Origin: Manduca sexta
Taxonomy: Eukaryota > Arthropoda > Insecta > Lepidoptera > Sphingidae
Reading direction: 5' to 3'
Length of the DNA: 64,000 bases
Assembly (NCBI RefSeq): GCF_014839805.1
Contig: NC_051131.1
Location: forward strand, 3,522,913-3,586,912
Within the stretch, counting starts at the first letter, position 1. Each line of letters opens with the position of its first letter. The position numbers were made by a program, and so were the translations under genes. Under the pieces are notes generated by a model that saw nothing but the letters and a program-made list of their open reading frames with translations, was not told the origin of the DNA and ran no database searches. Positions 1 to 13,967 of the stretch are shown piece by piece.

Positions 1-3000
1 AGGGCTTGCGGGCGTGCGGGTGACCGCCATCGCCTCCTTTACATACAATCATAGAGTGCGGCGGTGGAGCAGCACACAAGTACACAGGCGCACAGACACA
101 CAAGCCGGCGCTCAGGCCATAGCACAATAGCCCGCAGCGTCCCACATCGCGATTGTCTGACTCAGCGGCGAACCGGCGCCGGAGACGCATACGGGCTTGT
201 TTACACATGAACCGATTAATAACAATTACAAACGCCACCCATCCAAAAGGATTCGTATTTATGCGAAGAGAAATTGCAAACGTTGAAAACCTTATGTTGC
301 CGCTGCACGGTATCGAAACAGATTGCGTCAAAATTTTATTGCAATATAAGAGTTTTATGAAAAGGAATACATACGGTGTGTTTTGTAATTACATACGTCA
401 GTTTGCGGTTTGATGAATCCTTGTAAATTCACGCCTACATGGACGTTCAGAGGATACCTTTTAATTGTCAGGTTAGCTTGTTGGTATAATATCGACGTAT
501 GAATTCTAACCACATTTTATATTCGACCCAGTGAAGCACGAATGTGTATCAAATGAGCCATGATGGAATGAAGTGGCTGCGAGTACTAAGACCACGCAGC
601 CCGTTAGGTTGCTCAACAAATGTTTTTGTCCAAAGCGACGTTGTTGCGTAGCCAGCTGGCGATGACTCATCTGGTTTTGAAGCAGCAAATAAAAAAAAAA
701 ACTTCAACGCCGATGTGACCGAACGAATTCCATTACGAGATTACGATAACAATAATAATGTCTTAATCATAAACAATAAAAACAAAACAACTACTGGTTT
801 ATTATAGTGCATAGTTATTATAAAATCGTAGAATGTTACTTAATCAATGCAAACGCAAGAACGGAAGTAAGGCAATCCACATCTAGAAACCGCCGTCGCG
901 GTATCCTGTGACAGACGTGCTCATTTACCTACAGAGTACACACGCCTGCATTCAGCCACAAACAATACATTGGCAGATAGTAAATATAACATTCAAAACA
1001 GGACAATAATATTAAATAACATAGCTCTGAATTCGTTCAGAGATTTATTTAAAAGAGAAAATTATTAGCAACACAACATAAAATATACCGAAAATATCAT
1101 ATAAGGAGTGGTTGAGCCATGCTGAAGCCGGTTTTGCCTATAGTCCGAAAAGTCTAATTAAGTCGAAGTGATACGACTATTTCGTGAAAAGCCAACTCTA
1201 AGCTGGTCAAGAAGACTATCGAGCCTGACCTATAGATATTTAAAATGTAATATTGATAATCCACTACCACACAAAACTTTAGATAGATGCTTCACTAGCC
1301 ACCTTATTTAATCGCGCAATAGTGATACACTATAATCATGAGATCAAGGCATCAGGAACGAATGTGAGAATCCGTGGAATGTTTTGATAACAACAGCCGT
1401 GCGACGGAAACCATTAGCCGTGAGATAAAAGATGGCGCACACGCCAGCACGTGTAACTGGACTATAAATGTACACGGAACTTCTGTTACAGATTCAGCAG
1501 CTTGTTAAACACACTATTACTCCTTAGTTACATTTTGGTTCCGAGTCTCATCAATTGCATTGATAATATTTCGCGTTATGGGTCGATCACTTGCGATTGC
1601 AAAGTTTCCATTGAAGGTCCTAGCTTTGATTCCCATTTGTCAAAACTGTGGTTTTTCTAACATGATTTACCCGAGACTTGGTCCTCAAGAGGGTATTGAA
1701 ATAAGACAGGTAGTTGATATTAACCTAATCCATTACTAGATTTTGTGCGTAATTTCGCCTGCGGTACAGTCTTTGTGTTCCTGGACAAAATTAATCAACA
1801 CAAAATGTAATATCTGGTTTCTAACATGAAGCCTGGACCGTATAGCCTTTACCATTAGTGTTTTTACGAACTGTTCAACAGACATACAGATTGCCTTCAA
1901 CAAAAACTCTCAAACTTTGCCTGTTTATAATATTAGTCGATAAGATGCATAATGCGTTGTTCGTAATTGCATTATGTCCCACCACTGACATGCGATGCTG
2001 TTAGTTAATTAACCAGCTCGGCACACGAATGCGTTTTTTGCGTGCCGCGTTAGAGGCCGAGGCCGAGAGAAATCGAAACAAACCAATAACACGGTCAATC
2101 TACACTTAAATATGTGAATACGCATATAATACGTACTTTAAAGTACATTTTACGACACAACTTCATTTCAGACGTGAAACTACGATTCCAACTTGAACGT
2201 TACTACGACTTTTTCAACAAACAAAAGTTAACTAATAAACAAAACACCTAACGTTTCTTCACAGTAAGCTAATAATAACGTCTTTTATGTTTCTCATCTG
2301 TTTACAAAACAACGTTATATAAGAAAAAATGTTAACAAAAAGTATCTTCGCTTATTAATCACAAATAACATCTTCGTCAACACTGAACAGCAAAAAGCTT
2401 TAGCTGTACATTTTGCAATGACATTTATCTTACCGCATAGCAACATAGCTAGATAATTGGCTACACTGTCCTGCTTATACGGAAGAAAAGAGAAATGTAC
2501 TTATAACAAGTGGGAGTGGCGGTGGGTGCCAACCTCCGTTAAGCCAGTTACTCATGGTGAATCACTGAAGTAATAATATCAATTCGTATTATTGGGTAGC
2601 TAAAAGTTCAACCGTGTCTATAAATCTTACTCTCAACACAAACATTTTCAATTTAGTTTCATACTTTTTTACGTGAGAATTAAGACTGTTTTGCACTTTC
2701 TATATAAAATTCAGTGCTATAAGAAAATAATAACACTAGCGCGTAACATAAGTCATACATTTCACTCGAGTGAACTGATCACATTGACATCTATGTTTAA
2801 TTGAGCGTATCTTTATAAACTTCATTAAGAGAGAAACATATTTGTAAGACGATAGCGCCAGTAACTATTGGATTACTAAAGAAAGTGTTCTCTCGCATAA
2901 CACAAGAGTACGCGTACATAGCATAGGATATTGAAAGTGTGGTTTTAAATAATGTAGCGCCGGCCGCGGCACCTCCAGCGGCGAAGTGCATTGACAGAAT

Positions 3001-5640
3001 TATCGGAGCGTTCGCGGTGTGGGGAAGTGGTTATTTCTGTACATTTTGCGAGAACTGTCGTTAACATCCAAGATATTATGGCCGGCATAACTTGCGGAAC
3101 GTCGGCCGTGCGGCGGACAGCGGGCAACGCTCCAGATGGTTACCATGCGACCATCACTACCACCTTTCACGTGCGCTTCAAGCGCGATGCACATTGTACT
3201 TTTAGTTTCTATTATAAGGCACAATTTACAATGTTTTGAGAGACGCTTCACATACTCCGGTGCAGATTGACATTACATGATAATCGCTTTAGATACTTTC
3301 TATCGCGGTATTATAATATCGCTAAAAACTTGCCCGAACTTAGATATAATCTGCATGCCACATCTTGCTTAATATACTCAACGAGAAACAGCCGGCCTCA
3401 GGACTTCAAAGAAGGTTTATGACTCACTTTGAACGTTTAGAAATAGACTTCTCATAAACGTTTGACGATAATGCCTTTTTATTTCGTATATCGAATGCCT
3501 ACCAACATCCTGCAATGTGAAACAATGTGAGTGGTAAGTGGTGACTATGATAAGTACTTGAAAATTCAAAAAATGTCTTCTTGTAGTAACTTTGTGTTTC
3601 TTTCTCAACGTGCATATAAGATTTGCATCAACATTGAAGTTGTCTCATAAATAAACGACAAGTTATTGCAATTACGAAAGTTTCACTGGCGATGTATATA
3701 CACGGTGGCGTGTCCATTGCGAAATCAGTACGCAACGCCGAACGGACAAAAACTTTCTGCCAAAAGCTGTTAAACTGGTAGTGCCCTATCTGGGATATCA
3801 TTACCTTCTTAGGAACCGTGATACATCAGCCGACTGGTTGGAAATACATACATGAGAAAGTATTCGCAACGACTGAAACTTATACCGACAACATAAGGCA
3901 CTCCAAACATCAAAAGAATTTATGCGCATACATTGCATTTGTACGGATTGTAACCGAGAAATCGTCGAAAGCCGCACACAACGCCGCAGTACTTGGCGAA
4001 AAATATCAGGTAATGGTACGCAATCGGGTAAGTTACGTGAAGACAATATTAAGCGTTTATTATACTAGTTCTTGCTGTGTAACATGTTAACGCGAGCCCG
4101 AGGAGGGCAACACAAATGGAGCGTGCCTCAATGCTCGCCTCTACTCGAGTATAAATGCTTGGAATGAAAAAAGACCGCAGCTATCACGGAAGAATGCGCC
4201 GCCGCTCGACGACGGCGTCGCCGCGCATGTCCTATGCAGATATCTCTATTACTGCTATAAATTTTAAAACCCATTACAACACATTCCACGCATACACACA
4301 CACATACACACATGTGCGGTATTTCAAAACAGTACTTGAAAACGACTGAAGAATATAGGGTGTATAAATACATATAAAATGTGCGTCTCTCATTGCATTT
4401 TGCTGCAGTTTGAACTTATAAAGCGTGGGGTGATGTCATAGTTAATTAAAGGTATTTGACTGTGCTAGACACCACTGAAGACTAGTTTATCCGACTTAGT
4501 TAACGCAAAAATATAAAATATAAGTGCAGGATCCACCGGTTTGCGATGTCACATATATCCATTCTCGAGCCGAGGCTGGCCCGCCGAGAGCGTGAGAATA
4601 CATGCAATATTGCGAACATTTTCAAGTGTTTGCTATCTATTTGCATTACTCAAAGATCTAATGTAGTTTACAAACAGTGTTTTTTCCCACCAACGCTAAC
4701 AAACTGAAGTTGCGGATGAATCATTGTGCCACGCGTCTCAATTTGTTGATTCACCGTCGCTGAATGATGCATTGTTCGCGCTAAATTATTAAGGATAAAC
4801 ATGCAATTGTAGCTTTTAGATGGAAGGAAAAATGTTCTAATAATAAATACGTTGGAATAAATACTTATTCAGCGAATAAATGCGCTTATATTGGTGTTAG
4901 TGAATCAGCCGCGGTCCGCGGGCTGGGCGCAGGGTCAGGATGATAGCTCGCCGTGTAGGCGTGGAGCTAACTTGTAACAGGAACCTGTTTGGGTCATGCA
5001 ACTCATGCCTTTCTATTTAAATCTCAAGCCTTTTCTGCAATCGACCAAACATAGGCATAAGTCTGACACGAGACGGCCTTCGGATATTTATAGGCGATTA
5101 TTGGGCCCTTTGTTTTATTGTTAACAAACTCTGATAGAAGTAATAACACGTCCTGCAATCACTTAATAGAAATCTATTACAGACAACAATGATCCGATTA
5201 CAAATAATCACTTTATCTCATTAATTACTGTGATAATTGATACAATGCGAGTGCATGAGCCGTTAAATATAACTGTATTATATTACAAACTATAATAAAA
5301 AGGTTCCGGATAAAACTAATAAATCGACATAATAATTAATGTGGTGCAATGAAAGCGCCTCACGGAGATATTCGCGGAGCGGCCTACGCGCAGCTTTATG
5401 GCGAACTCCGGCTCATGTGGGCGGACAGGGCGACTTATCCCGCGCTCTAGAGCCTGCTGTAACGAACTGCACAACGCCGATACCATTTCTTACAATCACA
5501 ACTAGTACCAGCTTGCAAATACTACTTGGCACCCCGACGTTAATCGACTTTCTGATATAAATATCCTTTATAAAACATGATTATATTCGTAAGAAAAATA
5601 TAAGGCATTTGAAGACAACATTCTGATCGTTCGGATTCAA
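1..5640. other. Gene-free stretch, no supported coding region
   Basis: AT-rich DNA with GC/CpG-rich patches at about 1-190, 2950-3190, 4190-4230, 4905-4975 and 5340-5470, and a short CA run near 4295. Open frames here overlap on opposite strands and show no splice or family support. The first 190 bp may belong to a feature continuing outside the window. Confidence 0.5.
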
Positions 5641-5647
5641 TTACAGT

Positions 5648-5820
5648 TCGGGCAAAGCGAATTTTAGTTCCGGTCTATCAGCCTGATGTCTGGAATTTGT
5701 GCCCGATATGGCGATAGGCTCGCCCCCTATCAAATCATCTGACGGTAAACACGTACGAAAGGTTGCCTTAGTTGAACCTCTGCCTACCCATCGGACATAC
5801 ATACGTGATGTGTGTTCGTT
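5648..5820 (+). mobile_element. Degenerate, 5'-truncated SINE copy
   Basis: Shares the body block GGAATTTGTGCCCGATATGG and the following CGATAGGCTCGCC with the full SINE, but lacks the tRNA-like head and is diverged towards the tail. It is older than the four intronic copies. Confidence 0.75.
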
Positions 5821-7849
5821 TGTATTTAAGATGTCAAAACATTTGAACGCGTGATAAAATATGCCAGCAGTTTGATGTTGCGTGGGAGTATCAGAATTGA
5901 CACATTCCGTCTCTCGTTCCGTGCCGTTAAGCAGCAGGCGTTATTAAGTACTCTATTGTTCTTTGGAAAAGCTTTATTGCTCCGCTGTGTCGAAACAGTG
6001 ATGGAGTGACATGTGGAGGCGTTTTTAGTATTTGTAAAGCATTTTCAGTTGATCGATATCAGCAATTGTTTCCCAATGATTTTATCTAAACAAAGCTTTT
6101 AATGTTAATATTACTTTTAAGACTTCTTTGGCGTAAGGGTTCTTTGATGCCTTGTTTTGTGTATGTGAATAATTTACATTATAAGTTATGTTATATATTA
6201 AATTCTAGTTTTAAGTGTTCATTCCTAAATCTTGCGAGGTGGTAAACAATAACAGTCTTACTTATAATAAAATCGTAAAGCTATGCTTAGTTACGTGTTG
6301 ACTAGTCTGCTCTTAAACTTTTAATCACCGGCTAAGTTTAATTTTGACAGCTATTTAAACAATGCGTTACCATCTCTTAACGCTAAAACAACTTTATAAT
6401 TAAATTTTTGGTAATCGATGGCAAAGCAATTGATTAAAATATAAGACGAGTTTATTAATAAGACTGTAAGTTAATAACTTAATGAAGATTATTAATTTCT
6501 ATAAATAATAATTAATCAGAATATTTCTACAAAATATCTGCATGGCAACTACGACTTCAATATCATACTTGACCATTTCCAACACTTAAATAACCGGAGC
6601 GTACATTCCCCGCTTGTGTAGCGCGCGTACATTTATGTAACGCGTATCTGTTCAGCCGCATTATTGTGCACGTCTACCATTTCCAGGATCCGTTTTTAGA
6701 ACATGACATGAAATACCAACGCGCGTACACAATTATACTGGCTCCTAAAAACGTTACATTCCTGCGCCGAGCTGCGGTGGCGAGTGGCGACCGCTTGCAG
6801 CATCAACAAGCGAGGTAACCTACATGTTATAATCAAACTATCAATATAGTGTTTGCTTATTATGTATATGTTTATTTGTATGCTACGTACCTACTGTAAT
6901 CGGGAGAAAATTAACTTAAATTCTGTCAACTGACTATCTGTAGTAAGGTATTTGACGTGTTTATTAAAACCATTATAAGTCGTAGATGTATCTAAATAAA
7001 TAGCAAGCATTTTATATTCAAAATTTAAGAGTATAACGTCCAGGTTCTTTTTAAATATCGAACATAATATCATAATTTGTTAACTATATAGTAATGCATC
7101 TAGCAACATAAAATAAAATAATATACTTACAATCAATCCACTTTTTATTACAATCGACAACACAATCGTGATGGCATTTACAACAGAGAAGGGCCCCCTT
7201 TCACACGGCGCATGCCATTTAATACACTTGAAAAATCGGCATCCACCACAGTGCCTCAATTACAATTCAAAATGTTTTTATGTGTACTTTAGGAGTACTT
7301 GTTGGATACTCAACGCACCCAATGCCACGGAAATAAATTGGTGACAACATTCATTCTTTTCATTCCAATATACATAAGCAGGCCGTAAGAAATGTTCCAA
7401 GTAATCGTGATTCATGATCAACAACTATATATCACTCTGAATCACACCCATATCAGTTAAGACGTTTACAAAAATATAAATGAAGTTTTTGATTTCATAT
7501 TTTTACCTTGAAACCCGATAAGTGCGAGTTTTAACAAGCTATTTATATGTTTACACAATAACAATGGTTTGCTATCACATTACTAAATCTAGCCTTGAAA
7601 GTTAACAAGAAACCATTTGGTTCTGTAAGAAAAACTGTGCTGTCCAGTAGTTTTATAAGCAATTACATTAAACAGTAGACTGATAATAAGCTTTTTGTCT
7701 TACTTTTTACTATATTTAGTGACCTCATTAGTTAACAGAATGAAAACAATTTCCTCAGTTCGATCATGATTTTAACTTGCAACTGCATCGAAATAACAAT
7801 TGAGGTTGACCTTCGACTATTGCAAAAACTAATTTTGGTTGACAATGGC

Positions 7850-8560
7850 TCATAGTGTGTCGACCGTTCGGCAGGGGCGCCAACAAGGGCGCCAGAGCTT
7901 CCGCATCGAACAGTCTTGAAATAAATAGTCCAAGTTCATTTAACGCGGCATACTTTAAATGTTCGTATTCTATATCAATTTTCACGGTCTCGATTTGATT
8001 CCGTTCAATTCTAATCCGAGTCCGAGTGTGCTGTGGCACGTGGCACGTTTCTTCTGAGCCGTCGCCGGTCGCGCCGCTCGCTGCCGTAATTGCAGCCATT
8101 AAGATGAGTCACGCTTAGCGACGCGCCTAAGCTCCGCCTGCCTTATCAATTGCGATCGTCGGACTCGACGGCTCTTAGCTCTTTCACCACTCCCTTAAAC
8201 TTCATAACGCCACTCGAAAGGAAACAATGACCCTTCAGACTGCGTCACATACAAAACAAACATTAGTTTGTGAAACATAACAATTAGTAAGTATTATTAT
8301 TTATAGGACGTGGACAAAAAGATCGAGACATGGGCGACCTTGAAGGGCACCTGCTGAACCGGCGGCGCGGTGCGTCGCTGCAGCCGCGCCAGAGAAAGCG
8401 TCGGTCGTTGTCGTTTCCGCGCGAAGGCCTCTGGTAATGGCGGGTCGGTGGAAGCCACGCTCCCCACGAGTGACGTCAGTGCGGCTAATTAGCAGGCATA
8501 CGCGCGCTGCACGCTCGCACCACTCCGCTTCGCAAAGCCCACAGGAAATCGCCGCTTACA
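7850..8560. promoter_or_regulatory. CpG-rich islet with E-box, AP-1-like and CRE sites
   Basis: GC-rich island in AT-rich DNA. It contains an E-box CACGTG near 8036, an AP-1-type TGAGTCA near 8105, and a full cAMP-response element TGACGTCA at 8471-8478. It also spans the exon-like segment at 8307. The arrangement resembles a promoter or enhancer; no gene is assigned to it. Confidence 0.35.
8307..8433 (+). other. Orphan exon-like open segment of unknown gene
   Basis: After a good acceptor (TTATTTATAG) a GC-rich open frame reads RGQKDRDMGDLEGHLLNRRR and ends RQRKRRSLSFPREGLW, a strongly basic, Ser/Arg-rich stretch. It reaches either a GTAATG donor at 8434 or a TAA at 8435-8437. Composition contrasts with the AT-rich upstream flank. 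I do not recognise the family and see no partner exons nearby. It could be an internal or terminal exon of a plus-strand gene, or merely part of the CpG-rich islet around it. Confidence 0.3.
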
Positions 8561-8569
8561 TCATCTTTC

Positions 8570-11500
8570 TACGTGATCCGCACTCTTTTATTATTTATAT
8601 CTCAATATTGTCACCAAATACTCCAAACAAAATCCTTTCCTTCGATCTGTGCAAATTTTTGACGTTTGTCATTTGACCAATTACAGTAGTTTCGAGTTTA
8701 AGTATAAAGTACAAAGATGCTCATATGTATAGGTATAACAGTATACTTTACAAATCGACTAACAGAACATCAGCGCGCCGGCTGGCGGCGAGCCGGCGCA
8801 TGTCTCATTCGACAGATTTGGTGATGATATCTCAACCATATGTTTGTAATTTTGCATACAAACAAATTCATATAAGTACTATTCGTACAAACAACTGATT
8901 TAGGAGTTAGACAGCCCAAATCCTACCCTCTATTTACGAAAAGAAGAATTATATTATAAACGTGAACTGTACCTACGAGTAAATAGCAATTTATCCAATC
9001 AGGTACCCGGTAACCGTCGCGCCTAAATGTAATTGATTTACCAGCGCCCAGACACGTAATTTAAGTGCGTCTATTAAATTAACATCTGAGAAAGGCAATC
9101 TTTGCCGAGATCACAAATTGGCTGTGCTAACCCCATAAGTTTCAATCGGATCCTGTGTTTTGTCACGGTGATTTGGTATATCAATCTCCGTCAAGCCTTT
9201 TGATGTGCCGCCCCGTCCGTTATTGGTCGGCCTACTATCAATCTTGTCGCTTCTCTTCCTAATAATGTCTTGTGTGTCACACCAAAATGAAATCTCTGCT
9301 CTTTGATAAAAGCCAATGCACAAAGAGTCGGAATAATATATTTTTTAATTTCCGTTGCATCTCCTTTTGAGATTGAATATGACCCAAAAAACGCAACTGC
9401 AGCAACGCGCTGACATGAAGCTGGGCGTTGGGAAACATCTTCTAAATAAGGCGCGTTTATAAATAACCCGTGACGGTGTAAGAATGGAGATTTTAAGCGA
9501 AATAAACTCGCGGTCGTGCAGGGCTGAGGGCGGTAGAAACAAAATAAAATAACGTGTGACATATGACAGAGCACTAATTTAAGTCCCTTGCGTGGAGTCG
9601 GCGGTCGGCGGGTGGCGGGCGTGTAAATCAAGCCGCTCCCGACTCCCGTGTGCCAAATGTAAATACTGTTATGGACGAGCACGCCCAATGCACGGCGACC
9701 ATGCGACACTTCTCGTGTTAATAAACCAACGCATGAATATTAATACTCATAATTTTAAAACCACGCAATTTGTCCCCTAAAAATGTCACGCCAAAGGACA
9801 AAATCGAGATATGAGATCATCAAAACACAAATTTTAATGTTACCCACAGTAGAAATACGAAGGACTGAAAAAATAGTAACATAAATTTTAATGTTACCCA
9901 CAGTAGAAATTGACATCATCAAAACACAAATTTTAATGTTACCCACAGTAGAAATACGAAGGACTGAAAAAATAGTAACATAAATTTGACAAATTTAAGA
10001 TAGAATGAAAACAAACTTTATCGTAGTATTAAACAATGATATACGACTTTACATAAAGTTTAAAACCTACATTACTTATATGATAAATTTACATAATATT
10101 GTAACTACGAAGATCCAAAATTTTACTTATATTTATTCATTGTAAGATAAAGTTTGTTAGGAAGTTATAAAAAAAATGGCACCGTGTGTAATGGAGTTAC
10201 GTCAGAATAATTACGGCCCCGCCATCTGGCGCACGGCAAATGAAGAGGCCATGAAAGGACCTCGGCGAGGGTTGCGTTAGGGACTCTAGTGTTTTAACTA
10301 TGGTCCGCTGTACCACACTCGTATTTAATCACCACTTCCGACCTCAAAATATGACGCAATTTCCTTTGCTTAGTATTAGAGATGTTGCGTTGCATCAAAC
10401 TTCGTAAAGGTATGTTTACCAACCACACCCTAAGAAATATTAATAGATTCAAACAATAAATTATCTCTTACAATACGCAACAGTTTCAATATCAGTTATT
10501 CAAGTTGATTTAATTACACTTCTATCAATAAACAATGAATTAAATTTATACCCCGCTGCGAAAGCTTCCTTATGCCGTTGTGAACTTTAAATAAGGTCAT
10601 AATTTATACGTTCTAATGTTTCTACAGACTCTGAGTCTAAACCGTGAAACATGAAACTTGTTCAGAGGAAATACATGTATAGTATAAATTAAATACATAA
10701 AACTTCTATATATAGTAAATCATAGTGTTATTCTTGAGGCAGGGCGGTCGCGATCCAGCTCCGTCACACAGCCGTATATCGTGTCGGGACGGGAATAGAA
10801 AAATAATATATGGCAAGATTTATATTAACTGACTGAGACAACGATGAAACGTTGTTAAGGAGAGACGATAGCGTTTATTTTAAAACCGACGCCGTGAGTA
10901 GATAGATCGATAATCACGAGAAGGAAATGTATGTTAAATATAATCTCTAGGTAGGTATTAATCAAATATAATTATAAGCTTATGTGTAATCTTGTACGTT
11001 ATGAACGGTTCGGCAACACTCTCATTAGAACATCAATCATCCTAGCCAAAATAATCGTCCATTACCTACGCACACTGTCATAGAAATAGGCTGTTACGAA
11101 ATGACTCGCACTACTCATAATATAATGAAATTGTGCACATAATTTGAATTACATTTAAATCAACATTATTATTATGCATTAATTTAAAACGTAGCTTATG
11201 CAACACTAAGCAAATATTCATGTAAAAGCATTTCCACCTTTCAGTACAAACATATTCGCACTTTAATTACGAAGGTATATTGTGGTCATAATTAAAAAAT
11301 CTGTTCAGTACACTAATGAGCTGAGTTTTCTTCTAGCACTGGACCGCGCCAGCTCCGTCGGTAACCATAAAACCAATTAATGTAAAACGGTAGCGCTTTA
11401 ACAGTTACTTTCCACTTTTATGAATATAGACGAGAAAGCTCAGTCATTTCGCTCATTGTTTATCGATGACTCGAGATTACATTCGTGTAACAAGCTCTTT

Positions 11501-13190
11501 CTATTACACTATTGATGTGAACCGCCGCCGCGTAAGTAACACTTACTGCGAACAGCATGAATCACATTCGACCCGTCTGTGCGTTGTCTGAAGACGTTTT
11601 GATTGAGTTTTTTTTTGCAGAGTGCTGAAGTAGCAACTCCCAGAAGCCAATGATCGATAGAAATAGGAGTTCGCGTCGGGGGACATTTCCTCACGTAACG
11701 CGTCGATTGCCAGCCTTCTTCATTCAGGGAACAGTGGATGATACGTGCGTGCAATCCATAATCAGTATACGAGGGCGACTTACACTTTAATGAAACGACA
11801 GTGTATGCAAATACGACCTGGCTGTCGATAATATGATATAATAAACTAAATAAAAGATACAGGATCTAGATAACCAACGATATCTTAACAAACAGTAAAA
11901 AAATCTAACCACAACTACTTAATCTTGCTACCTAGTTGTTTTTCTCAACGCCGAGCAAAAAATCCGGAAGGCGACCATTTTCTTAGAAAGGCCTACCAAG
12001 TGAAGTATAAAACAATAAATGCACATAATATTATCTAGATTAGATAGAAAATAACAGTACCTATTGACCGTATCCGGAACACCGAAACAATAAAACTAAT
12101 GATAAAACGCTCTCATTCACCGTACAAGAAAATGGTATGACCATTGCCATTTTTAAACATACATTATACAGAAATTAATAAGAGAAAAGTTTATTAAGCA
12201 AATTGTATGTAGGGAAATAAAAAAAACGAAAGCGCCTAAGTAATTAACTGTTTTTACATGGTTGGTTTAAATTAGAAACGTGGGTGGGTGCGGAGCGCGA
12301 ATTATTTCGCGTGACGCTCACAACTAACACTCCCCGACACAGAGCATAGTAAAAGTCTGACATGCGCCGATTACAGTTATTATAATCGATATTTAATACT
12401 GATAGCGTCAAGTATGTTGATGAACCCCTGTATCAGAACTGGACATTATTAGTTTCGGACAGAATTTACGAAAGTAATAGCAATAATAATCACTTCTTAT
12501 GCGTTAAAGAAACATCGACAATTTTTCTCCTTTCCTTATAATGTCATCTAATCAACTGGAATCAACTTAATGTTAAGGCTTGTAGTTGACTCAATCATTC
12601 TTGGTCCTCTGCAGGTTATTACGGTAACTTCTGTTGTGTTTTCCACAGTCAAGGATATGGGCTGTTTCGAATTGCTCTTCTCTAAAAAAAATGCCTTGCT
12701 CACCATTTGTTTGCATCTTGCCTGGTCTAGTGTGAAGCCATTTCTATTTTAGTTAAGAGATTTGCATTTCTACCTTCAATATTTGTATAATCGCCCATTT
12801 AGAAGTTTGGACAGGATCTACCAGGAGGATGTCTAGCAGTGTTCTCTCATGCGTCCTTTTAAACGTGTAGTAGTATTAATAGACGCTCTTGCTCATTGAC
12901 AACAGATTGTATATGCCTTTACATGGGCACAAATGCATGAAGAATTCTTGTAAAACTACCGCAAACAGTCCTCATATCGCTTATTGACTCTACTTAACTT
13001 TGAATCAAGTACGGCCAATGTTATTTTACTGTCAAGGACCCTTGATAATCATTAAAGTAGGATAAACAGTTTGACTGTGTCTCTGCATCTCCCTATCATT
13101 TCTGTTTACAATGTATATGTCACCTACGGTCGAATAACGGTTACTTAATCATTTCTGTACAAAATAAGTATTTCTTTTTCGTATCTATAC
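8570..13190. other. Gene-free stretch
   Basis: Apart from the 99-bp tandem repeat, nothing recognised. An interrupted coding-like frame on the minus strand around 12540-12900 may be a decayed mobile-element protein, without identifiable motifs. Confidence 0.4.
9816..9987. repeat. 99-bp complex tandem repeat
   Basis: One full unit (9816-9914) and most of a second (from 9915). Inside each, the block AATGTTACCCACAGTAGAAA recurs, three times in all, so a smaller repeat is nested within the 99-bp period. The near identity of the copies suggests recent duplication. Confidence 0.88.
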
Positions 13191-13191
13191 T

Positions 13192-13967
13192 TCTATACTA
13201 TTATATAAAGCTGAAGAGTTTGTTTGTTTGTTTGTTTGTTTGTTTGTTTGTTTGAACGCGCTAATCTCAGGAACTACCGGTCCAAACTGAAAAATTATTT
13301 TTGCGTTGGATAGCCCTTTGTTCGTGGAGTGCTATAGGCTATATATCATCACGCTATACCCAATAGGAGCGGAGCAGTAATGGGTAATCTCAGGAACTAC
13401 TGGTCCAAACTGAAAAATTCTTTTGCGTTGGATAGCCCTTTGTTCGTGGAGTACTATAGACTATATATCATCACGCTATACCCAATAGGAGCGGAGCAGT
13501 AATGGCTAATCTCAGGAACTACCGGTCCAAACTGAAAAATTCTTTTTGTGATGGATAGCCCTTTATTTGTGGAGCGCTATAGGCTATATATCATCACGCT
13601 ATGACCAATAGGAGCGGAGCAGTAATGAAACATGTTGCAAAAACGGGGAAAAAATATTCGTTTTGAGAGCTTCCGTTGCGTGCGCTGCGTAAACGGTTAA
13701 AGTTATGCAACAATGATGTATGACGGGATGTTCCTCTTAAAAATTTCTAAAAATATATTATAAAACAAAGTCCCCGCTGCATCTGTCTGCCTGAACGTGT
13801 TACACTCAAAAACTACCCAACCTATTAAGATGAAATTTGGTAAGGAGACAGTTTGAGATCCTGGGAAGAACATAGGCTCCCGGGAAACTACTACTTTTAT
13901 AACGGAAAACTTTAGCCTGAAAAACTTTATAACGCGGGCGGAGCCGCGGGCTAAAGCTATTAGTATA
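13192..13967 (+). mobile_element. Helitron-like non-autonomous element with internal tandem repeats
   Basis: Begins with CTATACTATTATATAAAGC and a (GTTT)n run, followed by three tandem units of about 122 bp whose TAATCTCAG markers start at 13262, 13385 and 13507. It ends in a GC hairpin-prone segment GCGGAGCCGCGGGC before CTA. The same element recurs inverted at 41.7 kb. Hairpin plus 3' CTAG-like end and tandem middle fit Helitron/Helentron derivatives; the class is an inference. Confidence 0.7.
13218..13253. repeat. (GTTT)9 simple repeat
   Basis: Perfect tetranucleotide run forming the left part of the Helitron-like element; the inverted copy has only a few AAAC units. Confidence 0.95.

Noticed and set aside
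2991..3251. Overlapping 82- and 83-codon frames on opposite strands
   Set aside because: Mutual antisense overlap in a GC-rich patch; neither resembles a known protein.
9191..9709. 172-codon minus-strand frame
   Set aside because: Longest open frame in the window, but no recognisable domain, no splice or promoter context, and overlapping frames on the same and opposite strands. Kept out for lack of support, not disproved.
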